A DNA stretch of 64,000 nt. Origin: Chrysaora quinquecirrha. Its lineage: Eukaryota; Cnidaria; Scyphozoa; Semaeostomeae; Pelagiidae. Positions 38,301 to 44,300 of the stretch are shown here, in pieces. Position 1 is the first letter of the stretch. Each line of letters begins with the position of its first letter. The notes under the pieces are model-generated. The model was given only the letters and a program-made list of their open reading frames with translations, did not search any database and was not told the DNA's origin. The stretch covers positions 310,001 through 374,000 of the forward strand of contig JACTAT010000110.1 of the NCBI GenBank assembly GCA_014526335.1, in the 5' to 3' direction. The translations under genes and the position numbers were made by a program.

Positions 38301-41300
38301 CCCACCTGAGTCCCAGGTCCCGGGTCCCACCTGAGTCCCGCGTCCCGGGTCCCACCTGAGTCCCGCGTCCCGGGTCCCACCTGAGTCCCAGGTCCCGGGT
38401 CCCACCTGAGTCCCGCGTCCCGGGTCCCACCTGAGTCCCGCGTCCCGGGTCCCACCTGAGTCCCGCGTCCCGGGTCCCACCTGAGTCCCGCGTCCCGGGT
38501 CCCACCTGAGTCCCACGTCCCGGGTCCCACCTGCGTCCCGGGTCATCAAATTCCGGTATGCCTACGGTGGTGGCAGTTTTGGCGTACTGTGGTGGATTTT
38601 GTGGTTTTTTCTTGCTTGATCTATAGAGTTTTGCTATGATTTTGTATTCACCACATAAAGCATTATAAACCACCACAAGTAGTGATTATCCACCACAGTA
38701 CGCAAAAGCTACCACCACAGTACGCAAATAGTACCACCACAGTAGTGATTATCCACCACAGTACTCCAAAACTGCCACCACCGCAAGCATAGTAACCAAC
38801 CACAAGTAGTGATTATCCACCACAGTACGCAAATAGTACCACCACAGTAGTGATTATCCACCACAGTAGTGATTATAGATTCGCTAGCGTGACAATACAG
38901 TACCATATTATACCGCAAAATGAAATAACGTATCATACCATTCCTTGCCATACCAAACAATCAATATTATAGAATACTACGGCATCCACAATATTCTTTT
39001 GTCTTTTACTTATCTAGACACCTTGTCAGCGTAGTGGTGATGATGATATATTAAGTGATGATGATGATGAATCTCATGCCGAACTTGATGCTATGCTGAT
39101 TGAGAAAACAGCTGATCTATTACCATCATTAGCGCAGGCAATTGGCGGTGAAGTCTTCAAACCTTATTTCACTGGCATTCTACCTCAGCTAGTCAAAAGA
39201 ACGGTTTGTTTTATGCCGTTTTGATCCTTTTTTTACCTGTTTTCTTTGTATTTTACATCAGAGACCGCGGAGCCGGGGGGGCTGGTGGGGCTTTAGCCCC
39301 CCCCAATAATTTTCAAGATATATTTCTTTGATTTTTAGAAATTATGAAATGTTTTCGTGAAGGGGAGGGGGTGAAAAGTTCGTGAAAATCGCTTCATAAA
39401 TAAGAAATAGGCAGGCTGAAAATGAACCCAAATGTTCTTATAAAAAGACGTGAATGTATGTTACCATATTATCAATAGCTCCACGAGATTTTCAGGCTTT
39501 TTTCCCCTTTACGGCAATTTAGTGGTTGAATGTGCCACAAACGAAAATCTTTTCCAGGGTGGTTCTGGATAGGAAAAGGGCGTTGGTCGCATTTATAGCG
39601 AGAGTAGGGGACGTGGTCAGAAAAAATCTCTAGGGGAAACCCCATTAAATTGTTCCCCTATAATTTAGCCTCCCCAATCGAGAATTACGTCCGCGGTCCT
39701 TGTTTTACATGTTCTTTTTATAAGAACACTACAATGCCTGCCAGAATTACTTGGAACTCCCATCATATTTTCAGGCTTTTTCACTGGGCATCATTCGCTG
39801 ACTCGATTCCCTCTACCCCGAAAGCGATGTTTTTTTGTAATGTTGATTAGTGCTTTAAGGTGTTCTGAATGTTCATTTCTACAAAAAGTGATGCAACATT
39901 TTGCACACCATGTTCCCTGATAGTTGTAGTATTCATGGTTCAGTGTCATTGACGTACTTCCGGTACAATGTCAATGGTAACCATTGTTCATCTAGGTATT
40001 TAGTTATTCCTTATTTTATTGTAATTTAATTTTGGTCTGGAGACAGGTTTGATATATAACTGCATCAACAAAAATGAGAATCTACGAGTCTACTACACCT
40101 TCTTTTTTGCTAGAGTAGGCCTTCCATATCTGCGGAGCCTGGCTTTTTCGGAATTCATCGCCCAATAGACACTAATTCTAAGTCTACCAAGACTACCGTT
40201 ATCAGAATCGGCCCCAGTGCCCAATTTTCCCTTAGATAAAGACTGAATCCTTTTCTCAGGCTTGAGGGTTCTTATTTGTTTTCCTATTCTAAAATTTGTC
40301 ATTATAAAAAACGCATATTCTCTTTTCGTTCCAATAAAACTCTACTGTGAATAACTTTTTCAATAACCTTGGACATGAAATAAAGTGAACAATATCCATT
40401 ACGAAAAATATCCATCTTGAACTTCTTTGAATGTTTTTATTTCTACAGAGAAAAACGTGTGCCGTATCTGAAAGATCGTTCGCAGTTGGGACACTAGCTG
40501 AGGTAAGCCATGCTGCACGCAACTGTCTATTTTGATTTATTACTGATCATTCAGTCTGGGGACATTATTTGTCGGTTCTTGTTGGTCGGCGACGTCCAAA
40601 TTTTATCGTTTCATTGTACGGAACCATTTTCGCCTCAGCGAAACCACCTGAAAATGTCTGCGATAACCCCTCGACTAATAACAAAATTTTTGAATGTCTT
40701 AAGATTCCTGTTCTGCCTTTCCAAGGCGAGGCATTCCTGGGTCAGCAGTTTTGTATATTTTCATACGCACGCATCATTTATCGTAACTCATAGCTTGATA
40801 TTCGATTTAGATTAGATTTTTAGATGTTAAATTATCGAATGTTAAAATATCGAATGAAAATGAGATGGGAGACAAATAAGCTTAAAAAACTCAAATTCGC
40901 AAATTTACTGTTTTCATTTCTAATTTTTCTATCGAACATGCTTAGTTTTTAAGGGGCGAAAACCAAAAACCGCTCATATTTTTCTTACCCTCACCCAACC
41001 CAAAAGTCTTTTATTCTGTAAAGAGAATTTAATCTTCACTAAGATTTATTAGTTACTGATAAACTTACTGATAAATATATTTTATAGATCATTCAAGCGA
41101 TGGAAAAGCATATTTCAGACTTTGTGCCACAGCTCGTTAACCTCTTTTTTGAAACATTATCAGATGAGGATGAAGAAGTGATTAGTAATTCAGCTTTTGC
41201 TTTAGGCGTACTTGCAGAAAGTGGACGTGAAGTCACCATACCGTATCCTTCAAGAATAATCTATTTCTCTATTTTATATTTGCAGTCGCTTGGAATGGGC

Positions 41301-44300
41301 AATTGTAATCACTTCAATGCAATCTGCAATCAATGTTGATCAGTTCGGTTCTATTGTATTTTTTCCGATGTTTTGCAGCAGCAAAGCTACCCTGGGTACC
41401 AGATCCGTAGCCGCTGAGAATGGGGGATGAGGAACTGGGAAGGAGATGAAGAGAGAGCGCTTCTTTCTTCGTCTCCTTCCCATTTCCTCATCCCCCCTGC
41501 TCAGCGGCTACGACTCGGGTACCTAGGAACGGCAAAGTCCAAAAATGCTTCATTACAAATAGTTCTGGCATGTCCCTTAGAAATGTTAAGCCTGCTTTCC
41601 CAAATCATAAGTTTAAATGGTTGTCTATGTGTCGCCATTGGAGCAGGTTTGGCGAATGCAGAGAGGCCCAATCACTAGAAAGTGCAAACTACAACCCTAT
41701 TGACGTTGAAGTTTGGTCCAGAATAACTCGCTGTTTACTTTTGGCCCGAGTGCCATAAAGTCATGACCAATAATAACTATCGATCATGTGGAAACGGGAG
41801 AATGGATAAGAAATATTCATCAACAATTTTAGCTTCTTTAGAAACCCTTTAGAGTCAAATGCGAGTCTTGACGAGCCTAAAGATAAGCTCTACGTAATAT
41901 TAGTGCAATCCGTCTTGCCTTAAGAATATACCGTATTTCCGCCATTAAGCGCCAAGGACGCTAATTTAAAAATCAATCTCAAAGGAGAAATCATTTGAAG
42001 ATTTATGAATTAGCTATTGTTCTTAGGAAAAGTGAGTTTTACAGCAATTGGCAAAAAAGTGTCCCTTAATGCATCCCGTCAAGAGCTTGCACATACACTA
42101 GCAAAGGAGTGTCTGGGACCAGCTGGATTGGGAGCTCCATCCAAAGGGAAATACGAGGATATACGGTAACCAGGCACATTTTCTTGAATCTCCACGCCTG
42201 GACATCACCCTGCAAGAGAAAAAGATTCTTAACAAATGTATAGATTTTATAGCAATATGTTGCAGTCACTGTCTGTAGTTCTGAATAAAACATCATCGTC
42301 GCTTGTCAGTGATAATATATGTGGTGCTGTCGCAAGAATGATCATTGCTAATGGGAATGCCATCCCACTTGAACAGGTCAGTTCTCGTTCATTATTGTTT
42401 CATTGTGTTTGTAATAACCATAAATGACCTATCTAACTCTGAACTAAAGCCCCTCTCCAATGAACCACCAGGGTGTAATGGTAAAATATAGGGATTGGTC
42501 ATTGCTAATGGGAATGTCATCCCACTTGAACAGGTCAGTTCTTGTTCATTATTTTTTATCGCTATTTGTGAATAAGTAGTTTTAAACACAAATCAATACA
42601 GTGGCAAGACCAATAGAATTAAAAACAATTTTCGTGTTACACTGGTCAGAGTATCAACATCAAAACAGAACAAATCAATTTACATCTCAGACAAAAAGTG
42701 TTTTTATTCTTTTGACCTTCCCCTTGTGTTCAAAGCACAAAATTAATTAAGCTTCACTTTCCTGATTGGTGCATTTCGATCTGCATCTGAGTATAAATTC
42801 CCTCTTAGATAATTGCTTTTCATATTTTTTTCGCATCTTTCGCAGGTTATACCGGTTATTTTACAACATTTACCAATAAAAGAAGACAAAAGGGAAAACG
42901 AGACGGTTATGAAATGTTTCGTGCTATTATATCAAAGTGGAAATCAAATTGTAAGTCTGGATATTCTCATGTGTCTTTTTCACAATTCAAGGACATCTTT
43001 TTTAGATTATGTAGACTTATTACTTGAGTACCACTCTTTGGCAATAGCAACAACAACCCTTCAGCTGTTTGCCCAGAGTTCAGATTGGTTTGAGCAGTTG
43101 GCTCTAGTAGTTTGAGCGTCCAGCAATTCAACTCAATAGCGATAAACAACAACTTATGTGATTAGTCTATATATTATGTTAGGCCTGCAATGGCCTGTTT
43201 CTCTATTGAAACAATTAAAAGTTAGTTAGGCCTTATCTTTGTGATGTATTTAGACGCTACACGACTCATTGCGAGCGGTAACCTTTTGGACTTACCTTGT
43301 TATGTCTCGATTTCATAACTACCATTACTATACTGATGTTGACATTATTTGAATTTTTTACTTGGGTTCTTCAATTTCGATTTATTGCTCCTTGCAGATT
43401 ATTGCTCACACTGGACAATTGCTTACTCATCTACTGCAATCCTTACTTAATCTGGATTCCGGATTAACGCAAGGTTTGTAATCCTAAAAACTATGATATA
43501 ACTAGCTAAAGCTAAAGATCTAGATTCGGAGTATTCGTGCAGCCTCTCTGCATAACAAAGCTTTCAAGCTGCGAATGGCAGACAGTATAAGAAAATGCTA
43601 TCATCAGTTATCATTCGTCCAGCCCTATACTCTCTCAAGGAAGACAACTTGTTGTGATTTAAGTATTATATGCACTATTTTCATAGGCCTAATTTGACAG
43701 TCCTTACTTCTAGTTAGCGACAATCCTGTTGAGTTACAGCTACTCCCCTCCACTGGCCTAAGCCAGGGTGTGGCTTACTTGACGTACGTCCTATTCGCTT
43801 TCTCGTCTTTGTGCAACTGATTCTAGAATAACACCTTCTAACTGTTATGCTTACACATGTTTCCAGATAATTACCTAATATGGCTTGCCTATGCAAGTTA
43901 AAAATTTCTGCTATGTCCCTATTGGCTGATCTACAACCCTCACGTGATGACTAATGATTGGAGTGATAACTGACCTTTGATCTTTATAACAAAAACCTTG
44001 GAAACTTTATCTGTTTTGCAATTGCTTAATTAGTTTTATATCAGGTTTTGAAATATCTATAAATATTTATAAACAATTGACACTTTTTGTTATAATAGTT
44101 ACTTTGCTCATTTCTTTTACTCAAAAAGTACATTAGGCTAACCTCGAATAGCTTCAGTAAATTAGAGGAGTTTTATTGTTGTGCGCAGGGTACGACTTGA
44201 GTAGTTATCCTTAAAACCACGCCCTATTTATCCTTGGCCACACCCTTTTGCCTCTCAAGTGTTGAATGTCTAGGTACACTACTGCTAAGAAACCCTGTAT

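Larger units (their letters stand above)
30198..38891. mobile_element. 8.7 kb element with giant minisatellite inverted arms
   Basis: Starts CACGCTAGCGAATCTATAAT and ends with its inverse. A perfect 5-bp duplication, ACAAT, flanks it (30193-30197 and 38892-38896). The left arm (30198 to about 31695) and right arm (about 37172-38891) are inverted copies; the right carries about 230 extra bases near its tip. Each arm has TACTGTGGTGG repeats, then a 25-bp GGGACCCGGGAC..ACTCAGGT minisatellite, then unique sequence including the last ~38 codons of the element's gene. Between them lies a spliced - strand kinase/SWIM gene. No transposase recognised. The ends match 33597-35467 and 4661. Superfamily unknown; 5'-CAC ends with a 5-bp duplication are compatible with Transib/RAG-type transposition, but that is only suggestive. 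Confidence 0.88.
28413..39017. other. IPO4 intron hosting satellite and the 8.7 kb element
   Basis: About 40 residues of the human protein fall between the flanking exons and are not found. 28413-30197 and 38892-39017 are mainly ATACC-type repeats; the rest is the mobile element. Confidence 0.7.
41243..42243. other. IPO4 intron with two inverted-repeat elements
   Basis: Holds the 41394-41524 palindrome and the 41929-42168 MITE; otherwise nothing recognised. Confidence 0.55.

Noticed and set aside
41427..41758. Two ORFs over a symmetric sequence
   Set aside because: Contain the 131-bp foldback palindrome; no domain.
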